A stretch of DNA of 64,000 nucleotides. Source: Anadara kagoshimensis. Taxonomy: Eukaryota; Mollusca; Bivalvia; Arcoida; Arcidae. The translations under genes and the position numbers were made by a program. A model generated the notes under the pieces. The model was given only the letters and a program-made list of their open reading frames with translations, was not told the DNA's origin and ran no database searches. Of this stretch, positions 38,960 to 51,400 are shown piece after piece. Each line of letters begins with the position of its first letter. Within the stretch, counting starts at the first letter, position 1. The stretch is from NCBI GenBank assembly GCA_021292105.1, contig CM037870.1:43790576-43854575 (forward strand). Reading direction: 5' to 3'.

Positions 38960-39190
38960 TTCAGCGGGGGTAAAGGGGGTTCGCCGCCGTACCACGTGAT
39001 CAATACCTCTTAACGTTTGTGCGGAACATTTTGGAAAACGTCAACGTCACAAATTCCCGGAATAACGTTGTTTTTACGGGAAAACGTCATATTGTGCGAT
39101 TCCATGTCCATCGGAAACAAGCGTTTCGCAGACACGTTAGAGGGTATCACGTGGTACAGCGGCGAACCCCATTAAGCTGAAATCTGAAGT
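38960..39190. repeat. Foldback element (inverted repeat)
   Basis: The arms GGGTTCGCCGCCGTACCACG (from 38,977) and its near-complement ending 39,170 pair with one mismatch. Pairing extends inward past the CACGTGAT block and outward to TTCAGC / GCTGAA. The loop is about 150 bp. It is GC-rich compared with its surroundings. Confidence 0.8.
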
Positions 39191-39879
39191 CACTGATTTT
39201 ATACTAAATAAAAAGCTTCGCAGCTTCGATTCATCCAATTTCGAGATAACGAGTTTCGACTACAGTTTATTGTAACTAATTGATTATGTTAGTTTAAGCA
39301 TATAAGCATAGGATGTAAGAAAGTCAAAATGTGTTTGAAAGAAAAACATTTTAGTATCATAATGTGTATATTGATGATTAAAGTGGTGATTATTTTTAGC
39401 TGGGTTAGAACTACAAGATTCAAATAATTTTCATTAGTAACCCAATGTCAAATGTAACTTCTATATTAGATCTAAAAAGAAATTGTTTGAATGTTGTACT
39501 TTGCACCCAATTTGTGTGCGTTATCTTCAGCATTTAGTCAAATACATACATGTCTATCCGGAGAGGTTATAATTCTAAACACAAACAATATGCATTTTCT
39601 GAATTTGTTTATGTATAATTGAAAAGCAAAAAAAAAGTCCATGAGTAAATTTACCATGATCGCGTTAATATCAGTACTAAATTAACTTAACGTCTGTTTT
39701 TGTCCATGGAATTTAATAATTTTTCTTTTTTCAAATCTTGAATTTTATTGTTCAAATTTCTTACGTACAAATGTTCTTATTTTATACCCACTTAACTTTA
39801 TTTATACAAATAGATTAAAATACTTTCAATATATTTCAGTACAGAGAACTGTTAAAGGACAAATTTATCTTCATTTTAC

Positions 39880-40030
39880 TTAATTTCTCATGTTATAGAG
39901 TCCATCACTTGCCTTCTGTAGTACCTGCCATCACTTCCCTACCAGACGTTACCGGGTTTAACATAATTTGCTAGTTTCAAACGTTTTCTTTGCTTTGAGT
40001 TGTGATATGGACATTAGATAGTATATGGTT
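39880..40030 (+). repeat. Bivalve-type interspersed repeat, copy 3 (diverged)
   Basis: Contains CACTTCCCTACCAGACGTTA, TTTGCTAGTTTCAAACG and TTGTGATATGGACAT. More diverged than its neighbour at 40.4 kb. Confidence 0.6.
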
Positions 40031-40394
40031 TTGATATTACAAGTTGATTAACTTGTTCTGAATCTTTTTGTTTTGTCTTTGAAAAGGCTGGATCAATAGA
40101 TGTTTATGGAAAACTGGATTTAATCAACATAATTTTCATTTTATTTCTAATTCATTGTAAGTCTTTTCAATCCCAACAAATTGATGGACATGTTTGTATT
40201 TTACTAAAATCGTGATAATGCAAAACATTAATAATTTTACATTATTGTATGAAGTTATATTAGTGTATTCCGATAGTTTACCAAACGCAACAATGGTTCA
40301 AACATGTCGCATTTGATCAATTGTAAGTTGATAACGCTCTTAATAATGAACGATTTAGCATCCCATAAATCATACAGCGATTTCTTTAGATTTT

Positions 40395-40560
40395 AAAACA
40401 GGAAAGCAGGAGGCACTTACCCTTCCGGAGCACCCGGCCATACTTCCCTGGTAGAAGTTCACGTATTCAACCTAATTTGTCAGTTTCAATGTTTTAACTT
40501 TGGTTAGGGATTGCGGTTTGGATAGAGAATACCATAAAAAAGCATGTCTGTTGTTTTTTT
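40395..40560 (+). repeat. Bivalve-type interspersed repeat, copy 4
   Basis: The cleanest copy: CACTTACCCTTCCGGAGCAC, CTTCCCTGGTAGAAGTTCAC, AATTTGTCAGTTTCAATG and GGATTGCGGTTTGGA. Confidence 0.75.
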
Positions 40561-41149
40561 CACTTTATAAATACATGTAGTATATGATGTATCTACGAGA
40601 TCAATCATGTTACAATTTCATGTTAATGATAATGGAATGAACATGTGTCAGTTCTAATATTTTAAAAGCTTATCAACTGGAACAGGTTTATGCTATAAGA
40701 CAGATAACAGATTAAACGGTCAAATCTAAAATCGAACACCCTCTGATCTTATGCTTCCACTGGAACCAGGTTTTCTAAGATTAACTAAGGTTAACAAAGA
40801 TTTTTCCCCAATTTAAATTCACAAAATGTTTTTAAAACCATAACAAGTAACTTCTAGCTAAACCCAATACAGATCGATGATTGATCGATGCCTAAAATAC
40901 TAGTACTACTGAACATCTTCACAATTAATAAAATCATTAAGTTTTAAAAAGACTGAAACATTTTAGTTACGCGAAATCTTAGTTAAAGAATGATTGTCAA
41001 ACTGGGGTCTAATCTTATGTTTTAAGAAAAAGTTTCCTTACGAATGAAGATTAAACTAACACATACTAGCGGTATCTCTGCTAGTAGCCTAAGCCTCTAC
41101 GTGGATATAATAAATTCGGTAGGCATACTTTTGTATTGCCAGACATATA

Positions 41150-41370
41150 CTACTGTCTAAATTTGTTGCTAGGTAAAATATGAAAATCCTTAAAACCTAA
41201 GGTAAAATCCCTCATGCGAAATATTACCTTAGCAAATTTTGGTGAAATATATTTGGTCTACTTTTCAACCCCTTTCGAAAAAAAATTAATGGTCACAATT
41301 TTGATCCAAGCACTACTAATGAGGAAATATTCCGATACAGCCATATAGTGGGTGCTGTAAAGTTATCACA
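41150..41370 (+). repeat. Interspersed repeat paired with 33,300-33,520
   Basis: Shares AAATATATTTGGTC, TTTTCAACCCC, GGTCACAATTTTGATC and GTGGGTGCTGTAAA with the copy near 33.4 kb. Confidence 0.6.
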
Positions 41371-41756
41371 GTTTTCATATACATGTGTTGTAAATGCTTT
41401 TATCAGATTAGCAATAAGCAATTAGCAAACGGTGATCAATATTTGGTTAGCGATTGAAAAACAAATAAAAAATGTATATCTAAAATATATTGACACTTAT
41501 AACTCCGTGGTTCAATTTGTACATTTTTCAACTGAATTTTTACATGCATTTTGATATTAGTATTATTTTCAATTTCAATTCAATGTTACACAAGCGTTCG
41601 GAAAGCATGGAAATCTTTTGGATCTCTTGGTTTTCAATTATGAGTTTCTGTTGCCCGATTGATTGTGTAGCATTATACAACGAAGCAAGATGCTTGGAAA
41701 ATAAATTGTTGTCGCAAGGATATTGCAAACTAAGACTGATCGGGGCTCTCAAAAAC

Positions 41757-42060
41757 TTTAATGGTCACCATCACAATATCGTTGATAAGTATGATGTCTC
41801 TGTATCCAAAATTAGCCTGGGTATATTTAAACGTTCCATATTTCCATGTTCATTTTACTCTCAATTTTGATTGCATAGTATTTTGCGGATACAGCTAGCA
41901 AAACATGAGGTATATACCATTCCGGAGCGATCGGTCTCATTTCCCAGGTGGAAGTCCACATATTTAATTTAAATTGCCAGTTTTAAAAATTTTACATCTG
42001 TTTGGGATTGCGTTTTAGACATGGTGGATACATGATATGTTTGACTTTGATTGTGTTTAG
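41757..42060 (+). repeat. Bivalve-type interspersed repeat, copy 5
   Basis: Extends further upstream than the others (GATGTCTCTGTATCCAAAA, TTCCATGTTCATTTTACTC) before CCATTCCGGAGCGATCGGTC and AGGTGGAAGTCCACATA. Closely follows the structure of the copy at 43.85-44.06 kb. Confidence 0.7.
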
Positions 42061-42090
42061 TAAACACTTATAAGTGACGGATATACATAT

Positions 42091-42135
42091 ACCACTATGC
42101 TATCAAAATCACAGTGAATTTGATAGCATAGTGGT
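42091..42135. repeat. Perfect 17-bp hairpin
   Basis: ACCACTATGCTATCAAA and TTTGATAGCATAGTGGT, separated by 11 bp. Confidence 0.9.
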
Positions 42136-43439
42136 CTTACAACAGCGTCTTGAAATTGAGTACATAAAAGCTAGAATAGACAGCGGTTAGTTTAACCTTA
42201 TTGTCATTGAATTTGATATTAATTGTTTTAACAGTGTCTTAAAATGGGATTTTCGAATTGTTTGTTCTTAATTATTTTAATAGACCTTAAAGTACTGCGA
42301 AATAATGTATTTTGGCGGTGTCTAATTTTGCAAATTAAAGAAAAATGTCATTTCGTTAGAGTGGTAATTTCGTGATGCGTGTTTTACTAGTATATTGTCA
42401 TATACCAATTTTTTAATGTTTTTTATTATGATTATTTTTTATATGGTATATATTAATATTAAAGGCAAGTTTGATGCATTTGTCATTTAGTGAACATGTG
42501 AATTCGTGAGTAAGGGTATCAGCGGAAACTACAAAAGTTTGTACACCACGAAAATTAATTATTTCACTGTAATTTAAATTCAGAATTAAAAAATAATGAA
42601 ATATCCCATCGATTTAGAAACTGTTAGACGAGACGAGAATTAACATTAATTTTATGATATATAAGATATCTTATTTTTTTAATAAGAGTAAGCTGGACAA
42701 TGATGCACCTTGGTGAACACATACGTGTTTTTACGGTAGCAGTACTTTGTGATTAATAGGAATACACATTTTTTAATTAGTAGAATATTTTGAACTCAAA
42801 TCTTTCATTTTATTCCCATATTTATGGTTTTAATTTTGCATTGTTAAGATTGGTTTCAAAATAGCTGTAAATGTAAGAATAGGAAAATTCTTCAAATTTT
42901 CATGTCAATTCATTGCAAAAAGAAACAAATCAAAAACATCTGAGAATTACTTTAAAATAAAGTTGTGTTTCGCCATTATTTTCTTTTAACTATAATAACA
43001 ATGTAGTATATATAAGCAAAACAATTATTCCATTGATAAAAAGGTTATTCAACGATTTTATGTGTATTTCCAGCCTATATACTTCACTGTTATAACGCAT
43101 GACCGAAGTACTGTTTTATTGTACATGGGATGTTGATACCAACCAGCTTACTCACGTTAATTGATTGATAGCAACTGTTGAAATTGATTTTTGTTTGATA
43201 TCATGCAATTTTAACGTTGTATTAATCTAAGTTTGATACAATAAAAATTTAATTTTTTTCAAAGTCATTTGTTTCAGTGTTTCTTTACAGTGTAATGTGC
43301 TGATTTTGAATTTTTGTTAAAATAATGCATTCATAATCAGCTCATAACAACAATGTTGCTTTCACTATCGGTTATTAACTTTTGTACTCTATTACTGTTT
43401 TGTGTTATTTCCGATAGAGTTGGCAAGTGTTATTATGAG
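42136..43439. other. Intergenic, AT-rich
   Basis: No gene or clear repeat seen. Confidence 0.5.
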
Positions 43440-43444
43440 CCATA

Positions 43445-43679
43445 CAGTGGCGGATTTAAGGGAGGGGTTGCGGGGGTTGCAACCTCCCCTTTGAAAAATG
43501 TAAGAGAGCGAGAGCTATTGACTTATGTGACCCCCATATGTTAATGTGTATACGTGTTGTTCCGGGTCGAGTTTACTAGACCCCACGTCTCTGGAAGCTC
43601 GCGCCTTCGGCGCTCGCACCTAGCATTAATATACTAGTAATTCTCACCCCCCTTTCAAAAAATCCTGGATCCGCCCCTG
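43445..43679. mobile_element. CAG..CTG MITE, 235 bp, with CCATA duplication
   Basis: Begins CAGTGGCGGATTTAAGGG and ends CTGGATCCGCCCCTG. These are imperfect inverted termini of the widespread 'CAGNGGCGGATCCAG' type; the inner GGGGGG / TTTGAAA stretch also pairs. CCATA occurs directly on both sides (43,440-43,444 and 43,680-43,684). Confidence 0.85.
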
Positions 43680-43849
43680 CCATACTAGTCAGAAATGTCC
43701 ACAATACTCGGCTTTATTCATTGTACTGGCTTTCACAATGGTAGAGCTCGTTTCCACTGAGGGTGCTTTATATAAAGAAGCACCCTGTTTGCAAACACAA
43801 GTATGTTGCAAGCCTATCCTATGATTATAAAGTTTTATGGTCGTCATCA

Positions 43850-44078
43850 CAGTATTGCTTATAAGTATGTCTCTGTATCCAAAAATACTTTAGTTCCATG
43901 TTCCTTTTATTCCCTATTTTGATTTCACACATCAAGGGTATAGCTAGCTAAACAGTTATACAGTGGTTTCCTACCCTTCCGGAGCACCCAACCTCCGAGG
44001 CATATTCCCGGTGGAAGTTCACGTGTCAGTTTCAAAGTTTTTTATTTGCTTTTGGTATTGTGGAGTGGGCATTATATA
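43850..44078 (+). repeat. Bivalve-type interspersed repeat, copy 6
   Basis: TATAGCTAGCTAAACAG, CTACCCTTCCGGAGCACCC and GTGGAAGTTCACGTG, followed by TCAGTTTCAAAG and GGTATTGTGGAGTGGGCAT. Confidence 0.7.
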
Positions 44079-44218
44079 CGTTTTACAGGGTTTTGGCAGG
44101 TTACATGGTCCCATGTACCCTGTCAAAAATGTAAGTACCCCGGGCCGCAGGTGAAGGATACATTGATCTTTTACAGGGTACATGTGGCCGTGTAACCTGC
44201 CAAATCCCTGTATAACGT
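44079..44218. repeat. Foldback of about 54-bp arms
   Basis: The left arm (ACGTTTTACAGGGTTTTGGC...) and right arm (...CAAATCCCTGTATAACGT) are imperfect complements over about 54 bp, with a loop of about 32 bp. It lies directly at the end of the repeat copy at 43.9 kb. Confidence 0.85.
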
Positions 44219-44637
44219 TTTTGTCACCCTTCAAAGTAGTAATAGTTTGGTCTGTTTAACTTCGATGTCGTATTCTGTGTGACTTACATGCGTTGTAGCC
44301 ATGTTTGTTTGCCGTAATATGTCCGCAATGTACGAGTTACTTCCCTTTTACCGCTAAACGTCGCATGTATTAATGTATGTACCCCGGCAAGTTAATCAAT
44401 CGCTATGTCAAAAATTTCTTTGAAGAGTGACAATAATTGGTATGTTTTGTTCTTTATTACTATCTAGCAGTTTGACTTTCAATACCAGAGTAGGATGTAT
44501 AAAAGATTTATGTACGGTAGTACATTTCTCATATTAGATAACACTTTTTGAGAAAACAAAATAAAAAGCTTGTGAAACAATAACGTATAGAGTTGAACCA
44601 ACGTTTTCCAATCGAATAACTCCTGTATTACTAAACC

Positions 44638-44945
44638 ACTACGGTAGCTCAGTTAATAAGATGCCTATTTCGTAAGCGGAAGGTCGTGGGTATTAATTCT
44701 GGTCGGGTCTAAACAAGACTCGATAAGAAGAAGGGACTGTTTTTGCCAAGCACGTCGTCCTTTAGAAGAGATCTTTAAACTGGCATCTCGTATTACGGCA
44801 GGCTTGGCATGTTAAAGAGCCCTCCTTGCACATAGTTCTGAGCACACTGCAAAAGTCCAAATTTCAGCCACTTTATCTACAGCTGGTGACGTCTCGATAT
44901 AAGTGAAATACCCTTATCTGGGGCGTTTAACCATGATTCAATCCT
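44638..44945 (+). mobile_element. tRNA-derived SINE
   Basis: The head TAGCTCAGTTAATAAGATG matches a tRNA A box. About 35 bp on, GGTCGTGGGTATTAATTC is an altered B box (GGTCGTGGGTTCGAATC type). It is followed by a non-tRNA body (AAGAGATCTTTAAACTGGC, AAAGAGCCCTCCTTGCACAT). The mutated B box argues against a functional tRNA gene. Confidence 0.7.
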
Positions 44946-45044
44946 GTATTACTAACAACGTCAATTTTACATTAAAGATTACTAGTCAGAATCTTACACC
45001 GGTAACAGGGTAAGACAGAGAGATATCCCAAACGAGGATGGATA

Positions 45045-45550
45045 TATTCTTGTACAGAACCACTGGCAAGCAAGCTTTAACGTATGTTAGTGATCGTGAC
45101 CTTGAGATATTGTTGGTTGAGACTAGGGTTTATTCTTGTACAGAACCACTGGCAAGCAAGCTTTAACGTATGTTAGTGATCGTGACCTTGAGATATTGTT
45201 GGTTGAGAATAGGGTTTATTCTTGTCCAGAACCACTGGCAAGCAAGCTTTAACGTATGTTAGTGGTCGTGACCTTGGGATATAGTTGGTTGAGACTAGGG
45301 TTTATTCTTGTAAAGAACCACTGGCAAGCAAGCTTTAACGTACGTTAGTGATCGTGACGTTGAGATATTGTTGGTTGAGACTAGGGTTTATTCTTGCATA
45401 GAACCACTGGCAAGCAAGCTTTAACGTATGTTAGTGATCGTGACCTTGAGATATTGTTGGTTGAGACTAAGGTTTATTCTTGTCCAGAACCACTGGCAAG
45501 CATGCTTTAACGTATGTTAGTGATCGTGTTGGTTGAGACTAGGGTTTCTT
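45045..45550. repeat. 86-bp tandem array, six copies
   Basis: Units start at 45045, 45131, 45217, 45303, 45389 and 45475, exactly 86 bp apart, nearly identical (TATTCTTGTACAGAACCACT...). The last unit is shortened by an internal deletion. Confidence 0.95.
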
Positions 45551-46415
45551 TACCCGATACTTCCTACTAAACACGTTGACATTAATTACTATAGTAGCTG
45601 ATAGGCAGATTGACTGTGATTTTTCACTCATACATTACTCTTTGGATTGTGATTGGAACATGTACTGGTATGTTTGTTTTTGGTAATATCAAGATGATGA
45701 GTCGAAATTGGTGGAGACGTTAATTAATGTTATGTCAAGACTATCGCCGTTAAAAATCGCGACATTGCACTTAGATTTTTAAACGGTCATGTAAATCCCG
45801 ATGTCCGGCATATTTTGCATTTTAATTGCATGTATGTAAGGATTATCTGGTCACTCTTTGTGAATACATGTGGTGGTTGGATCTTAATAAAGTATTTGAA
45901 CCACACCGACGGAGACAATTTTGTCCATTATGTTCGGTATCGCTCCAAAGTCGGGAATTTTAGATTCAGTTGTATCAATAAGTTAAAGGGCTGCTCGCAG
46001 TGTGCTTGTGAAGTTAGCCAGTACATGTTTCAGAAAACTGCGAGTCCCAAAAAGTCTATTATAGCGCACTGTTTGCTGTGATAGTTTCTGTCTTGCCATC
46101 ATTTCTGATGGTTTTCAAAAGAGAAAAATATGACATTTGAAACTAAAAAACATGCACTTGGTCAACGCATCCAAAAAACCTAACAAAATTGAAGTTGATG
46201 ATAAAACATTTTTAACTTTTTTACTTGTATTTTATTTGTGAAATAAAAGTCACTAAATGCCATAACAATGACCTTCTGATCCAATTCACTAGGTTGTACT
46301 GTTAATATATTTTTCCGGTATTAATTTTCTGACATCCAATATCCATATTAACTTTCCCTATTCGTACGTTGATTAAATACCGAAGAGTTTACATTTAGGC
46401 ATCACGGTCAAACAG
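45551..46415. other. Intergenic, downstream of both genes
   Basis: About 45,640-45,700 resembles the tail of the bivalve-type repeat (GGATTGTGATTGGAACATG). A minus-strand AATAAA at about 46,231-46,236 could serve as the polyadenylation signal of the SPFH gene. Confidence 0.45.
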
Positions 46416-46965
46416 TCATTTCGTTCCTTGTTCAGTATACGACGACTTGGCAGGACTCTGAAGGCTAATATAGACTGGATTAGGTGCATCCGAAATTACT
46501 CTTATACCAAGAAACGCCAGAAATCCATCGACAGTAAAGTTTAGACCAGTTTCGCTAAGGACATTCTGATATGCCTCTGCCTCTATTTGGTACTGTGTCA
46601 CTATAGCTTCTGCTTCCAAAATCGCCCTTAAAAATATATACACCAATTTTTATCAAATTTAAGCATTCAATACACTAACAAATGGTACATGTATATGGCA
46701 ATGTGCGACTTCTTCCTGATAGGGAACCCTTAATACAAAAGTTAACAAGTCATTAAATGTGCTACAAATCTACTAGTTATGAAAATGATTGAAATGCTTG
46801 AAACCATCAGTTTCTATGTAAAAATACGTGTTTATCTTGTAAATAAGAAAGTATGATTGATGAAACCACTTCACTCGCCAAAGACATAACCATACATTGA
46901 TCTTTGTACAAGCTGTATGGATTCCCGTTCAAAAATACATGTGTTGCTAACACTGGAAATTACTT

Positions 46966-47019
<54 letters not shown>

Positions 47020-48437
47020 AAAACACGAACAAGTCTGAGATAGTAAATATTTAATTCCTGTTTCTAGCCTCGTTACATTTCGTTCAAAAATAAAATTGTT
47101 AGAGCGTTGAAAAGAAGTCCAGCATGCGTACTGAATTACAAATACATGTATACGTATGGCTGGATCCGGTATCTACATCTAAATACATGTCTGACAATAA
47201 TCAACAAAGTCCAACCTGTCTTAACCCTCTGGCTGCCACGATACCATATATGTCCTCCCCCAGCCCGCTGCCAAGAGGACATATATGTCCTTTTTTCTAT
47301 GATTCCAACCACAATACTTTAAACCCTATTTCTTATTATTCCACTTCATATCTTATTTTCATAATAACAAAGTAAGATGGTAATTAACTGACATAACGGT
47401 TACATGACGTCATCACAAAAATTATGACGTAAATATAGCGTAATTATGACGTAATCAAATGCTGCTGTCGTACATCATTGCTACTGTAGAAAATGCAGTC
47501 GTAAATGCCATGACCAGTGACTGAACAGCCATGCGTGCTGTTATATTTTCCTTAAAACTAACGGACCGATTTCATTTGATAAAATAATTAAATTAATAAT
47601 TATTTTCAGGACAAATTAACAATTAATTAAACCTTCGGCAACGAGAAAAACACTGATCTATTAAAAACTTATTTTCTTACAAATGCATTGGGTCATATAT
47701 AGAAGAGCAAATAATGAAAATCGATGAATGGCTACTCGACAGTTTGAGATGAGATGAAATATGCTTGAAATCAAAGAAATTAAATGTCGCTTATAATAAT
47801 AATAATAATACAAGTTTATGTCAGCACGTAATGATATGATTTTTTTCATCAAATATTTTTCGATGTAGTACTTTTCAGATCTCCAATTGAGTTGAGCTTT
47901 CTCTGATTTTCATTAATACATAGCAAACAATATGTTGAGAAAAGATAACATTGTATACGATTATCACAACTATTTACAATTGTATACACTGTTTCACCGC
48001 AAACGTGTATCACTAACTTTGTTCAAAATATACAGTTTTATATTTGAACTCTGTACGTCATACATAAAGTTAGTTCTAAAATATTCAGAAAATTCATTTT
48101 AATTATTGGGAAGTGTGGTATAAGCACGAGGTATACGTATTACAGTCGCCTATACCTTAACCACCCCTTATAATTTGAAGTCCTCGCATATAATTTTTAA
48201 CTTTTACGAATCATTTAATCGACTTTTAGATTTGATTATGAATATTACAACATGTGGTCTGTCAAATTATATGATTAGAACGCCTCTTAAAGGCTTCGTC
48301 ACACACTGTTCAAATGTACCTGACTAATGTTTGGATTGATTGTGAAAAGTAATTTGTCTCTTTATATGACTACAAGTACCCGGGAATGGATTTTAAGCAT
48401 TTTATAAAAAAAAATATAGCGTGTCACATAATATATA

Positions 48438-48486
<49 letters not shown>

Positions 48487-51400
48487 GCTTAAAATCCATT
48501 GCCCGGGTACCTGTACATATGACACGTAAGACGGTAAAGAAAGCTTCTAGAAGGAACTCTCCATTGGTTGTCATATGAAATGGTTTATAGTATGTTTGGA
48601 ATGTATTTGAAGGAATAAAACCTACGAGTACATAAATATATTAACTAACATTAAAATTGTATATATCAGTAATGTATCGCTTAATTCACGTCTGCAATAA
48701 AAGAATGAAGTTGTTTTTGGATATAATGTAGGTGGCAATATATTTTATTTATTTTATTTAGCATTTACACCAAAAACAAGGTCAACCTGATTACAATATA
48801 CAACTGCGTTTTTTGGGTCATAAGCGAAAAAGACCCTTATAAAATCCAGATTGTCATGCAGAAAACACATTTTGAATTCAATAAATATAGTATGTTACAA
48901 AACCATGACTGTGATTTTGGGTTAATTCACTTTTATTGCTATTTCATATAACCTTTTCTTAGTTTCCGAAGATTTTTCATCTGAAGACCTTTTTTCATAC
49001 GGACGGTCAAATATAAAATACGGAATATAGTAGACACAAACATTTGAAGAATACATGCACACAATATTGTATAGATTAATACATGTTATACAGTGTATAA
49101 CTGTCAATAGTTTAACACTGAGTTAATATAAAGTAGTCTAAGTTTGGCTGCTAAGTGGCAGAGATATGGATGGCTTAGTGATCATAAAAGTGGCCGAGAG
49201 ATAAAGAAAAATTGGCGAAAATTATCGCTAAAATGAACTGAGATGAGCTGCACATTGGCACTAATTCGTTTTCTTAGTGTTAAACTTTCGACAGGCCTGT
49301 ATTGTATATGGGCATGCTATCAAAAGGGAAAAGGGGCTCGTTAGAGATCAGGGAGGGATCCGCTGCGCTATAAAAAATGCCCCTTGTTGGTCTTCCTGTG
49401 CATCATCATCCAAAAAATGCATTGTCACGGATTATGCTACCTCCTTATTGATCTACGCTGAAGCTATAACTAACAATGAGTTATGTTTTTCTCTGATTTG
49501 TGCTAGCTATATTTCGCAATCAGGATGCTTTTAGCATCTATTTATGTTGCAGTTCCTAACGGTCAGCGGCAGTGTGAATAAAAGTTATATATGTCTAAGG
49601 GTCAGAAAATGTTCCCCAAATATCATGTATGTTGAGGTATGCTATTGTCACTTTTGCAATTGTGTTCTTTTCATTACCGTTCACTTTACTTGAAAATAAT
49701 TAATCACGGCTTTCATATTCAATAACTTAAAACATAAAACGTGTATACATGACCTCTGTAGATAGTTAATCGGATACTTTCGGGAAAGTCGCTGACGATA
49801 AAGAAACCTTGCTAAATAGTGCACTGTACATTTCTAAATTTGTGCATCTTTTATACCTGTTCTGTTAAGACTTCAATAATTTTAGAAATATCACGTTATA
49901 CGCAACATTATCAGTTAATTTAGAACATATACCAAATAGAAAACAAGCCTCTTAGGAAATTAAATCAAGAGAAATGTGCTAAAATGGTTTGTACGAACGG
50001 CCCTGACTGCCACTATCGTCGTTTCACGACTGCTGCTTGGTGTTTTCTTTGAACAACAGCTGTTTGAACTTGTTATCAAATTAAACAAACTTGAATCTTA
50101 AATGTAAATAAATAAACATCCATAAAAATCTATCTGTGTACCTGTTCCATAAACACTTAAGAAATATTTCATATCAAAACCATTGCATAACCTCTTTGTA
50201 TTTAAGAAACTATTAGATGCGATTTTGGCGTTTATTTTACCCATCTTTAAAATTCTCTTTAATTAACTGACGGATTGTGCACAGCATTTCTTGTTTGATT
50301 ATTTATTTCTTTTACAGGAGGATCTATTACTAACTTTCCTCCACTAATAGCATACACAATAGATATTAAATACTGCCCATCATGTGCAGATTTTATTTCA
50401 CCGGCCGTATTCTTGACTTTCATCAGGCGGCACAGGTGTCGGTAATGCTCCTTGTATAATGCGCATTTCAATATTGCATCATGGCCAACTTAATTTTTTA
50501 TAGTGAATTTTTAAATTAATTAAAACTGTTAGCTCAAAACTTGAGGATTCGATAGTATTTCAAAATTTATGTTGCATGAACATTAATAAGCATCTCATTT
50601 AAATCACCTGGTTATTATCATTATACAATTTTGTTAAAAATACAGTTTACGAGGTCAAAAAAAAATTCGGGATAGATCTACTTGCCTAATAGAAATTCAA
50701 CTCTTATGTTCAACTTGGTTTTATGCTGGAGTTATACTTTTCAAGATATGAACTTAATGAGAAAAATCTGCGAATAATGATGCGTAAAATATTGAAAATT
50801 TCATCAAAATCGGACAAATAATGACCTTGGAATGAATGTTTTACGACGTATGAAATCAGGTGAATGAAGACAGGTTCTCCTTTTCTCTGAACGTCGTCAT
50901 TTTTGATGACGCAATCATGATGACGTTTTAACCTTGGCACAGCGCTGACGTAATTTCCACTGTTCCGTGGCAGCGAGAGGGTTAAAGGCCACCTTTATAA
51001 AATGGTCACTTGCTTATTAAGACCAGGAGAGTTGTATCCCAAATATTCTTTATTCATATTATTTGAACCTGTTTACAAAGGTCACCTGCCAATAAAGACC
51101 ACTTTTACTCGTTCCCTTGGGTGGTCTTTATAGACGGTTTGACTGTATGCATTTTAATCTAATCATGGTTTGTTTTGACAAAACTACAGTAAGCCTGCTA
51201 TGTTATAATATACATGTACCTGTTATGAAGGATTTTAGCATCTGATAAAGCCTTATCGTTGATAATTTCTGCTTGGGTTTCCGCCTCACGTTTTTCTGTC
51301 TCAGCTTCTGTTACAAGTCTTGGACGTTCATTTTCAGCAACCTTTTTAAAAAAAAATATTTTTCAGGAAAAAATACAAACTAATTTATTTATGTAAGAAT

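Larger units (their letters stand above)
47205..51145. mobile_element. Tc1/mariner-like MITE (copy 1), split by a piggyBac-type insertion
   Basis: The left 16 bp (AGTCCAACCTGTC + TTAA) and right 164 bp (AAGGCCACCTTTATAAAATG ... AGACGGTTTGACTG) match the start and remainder of the uninterrupted copies at 55.77 and 56.74 kb. The intact family has CAGTC(A/G)AACCTG / AGGTTTGACTG ends, often beside TA. Confidence 0.8.

Noticed and set aside
41490-41870. 126-codon ORF
   Set aside because: Its second half falls in an interspersed repeat, and its composition is that of AT-rich non-coding DNA.
44641-44712. Functional tRNA gene
   Set aside because: The A box is good but the B box is altered and a long non-tRNA body follows, as in a SINE.
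45815-46081. 88-codon forward ORF downstream of the SPFH gene
   Set aside because: No recognisable family, splice signal or conserved block; probably chance.
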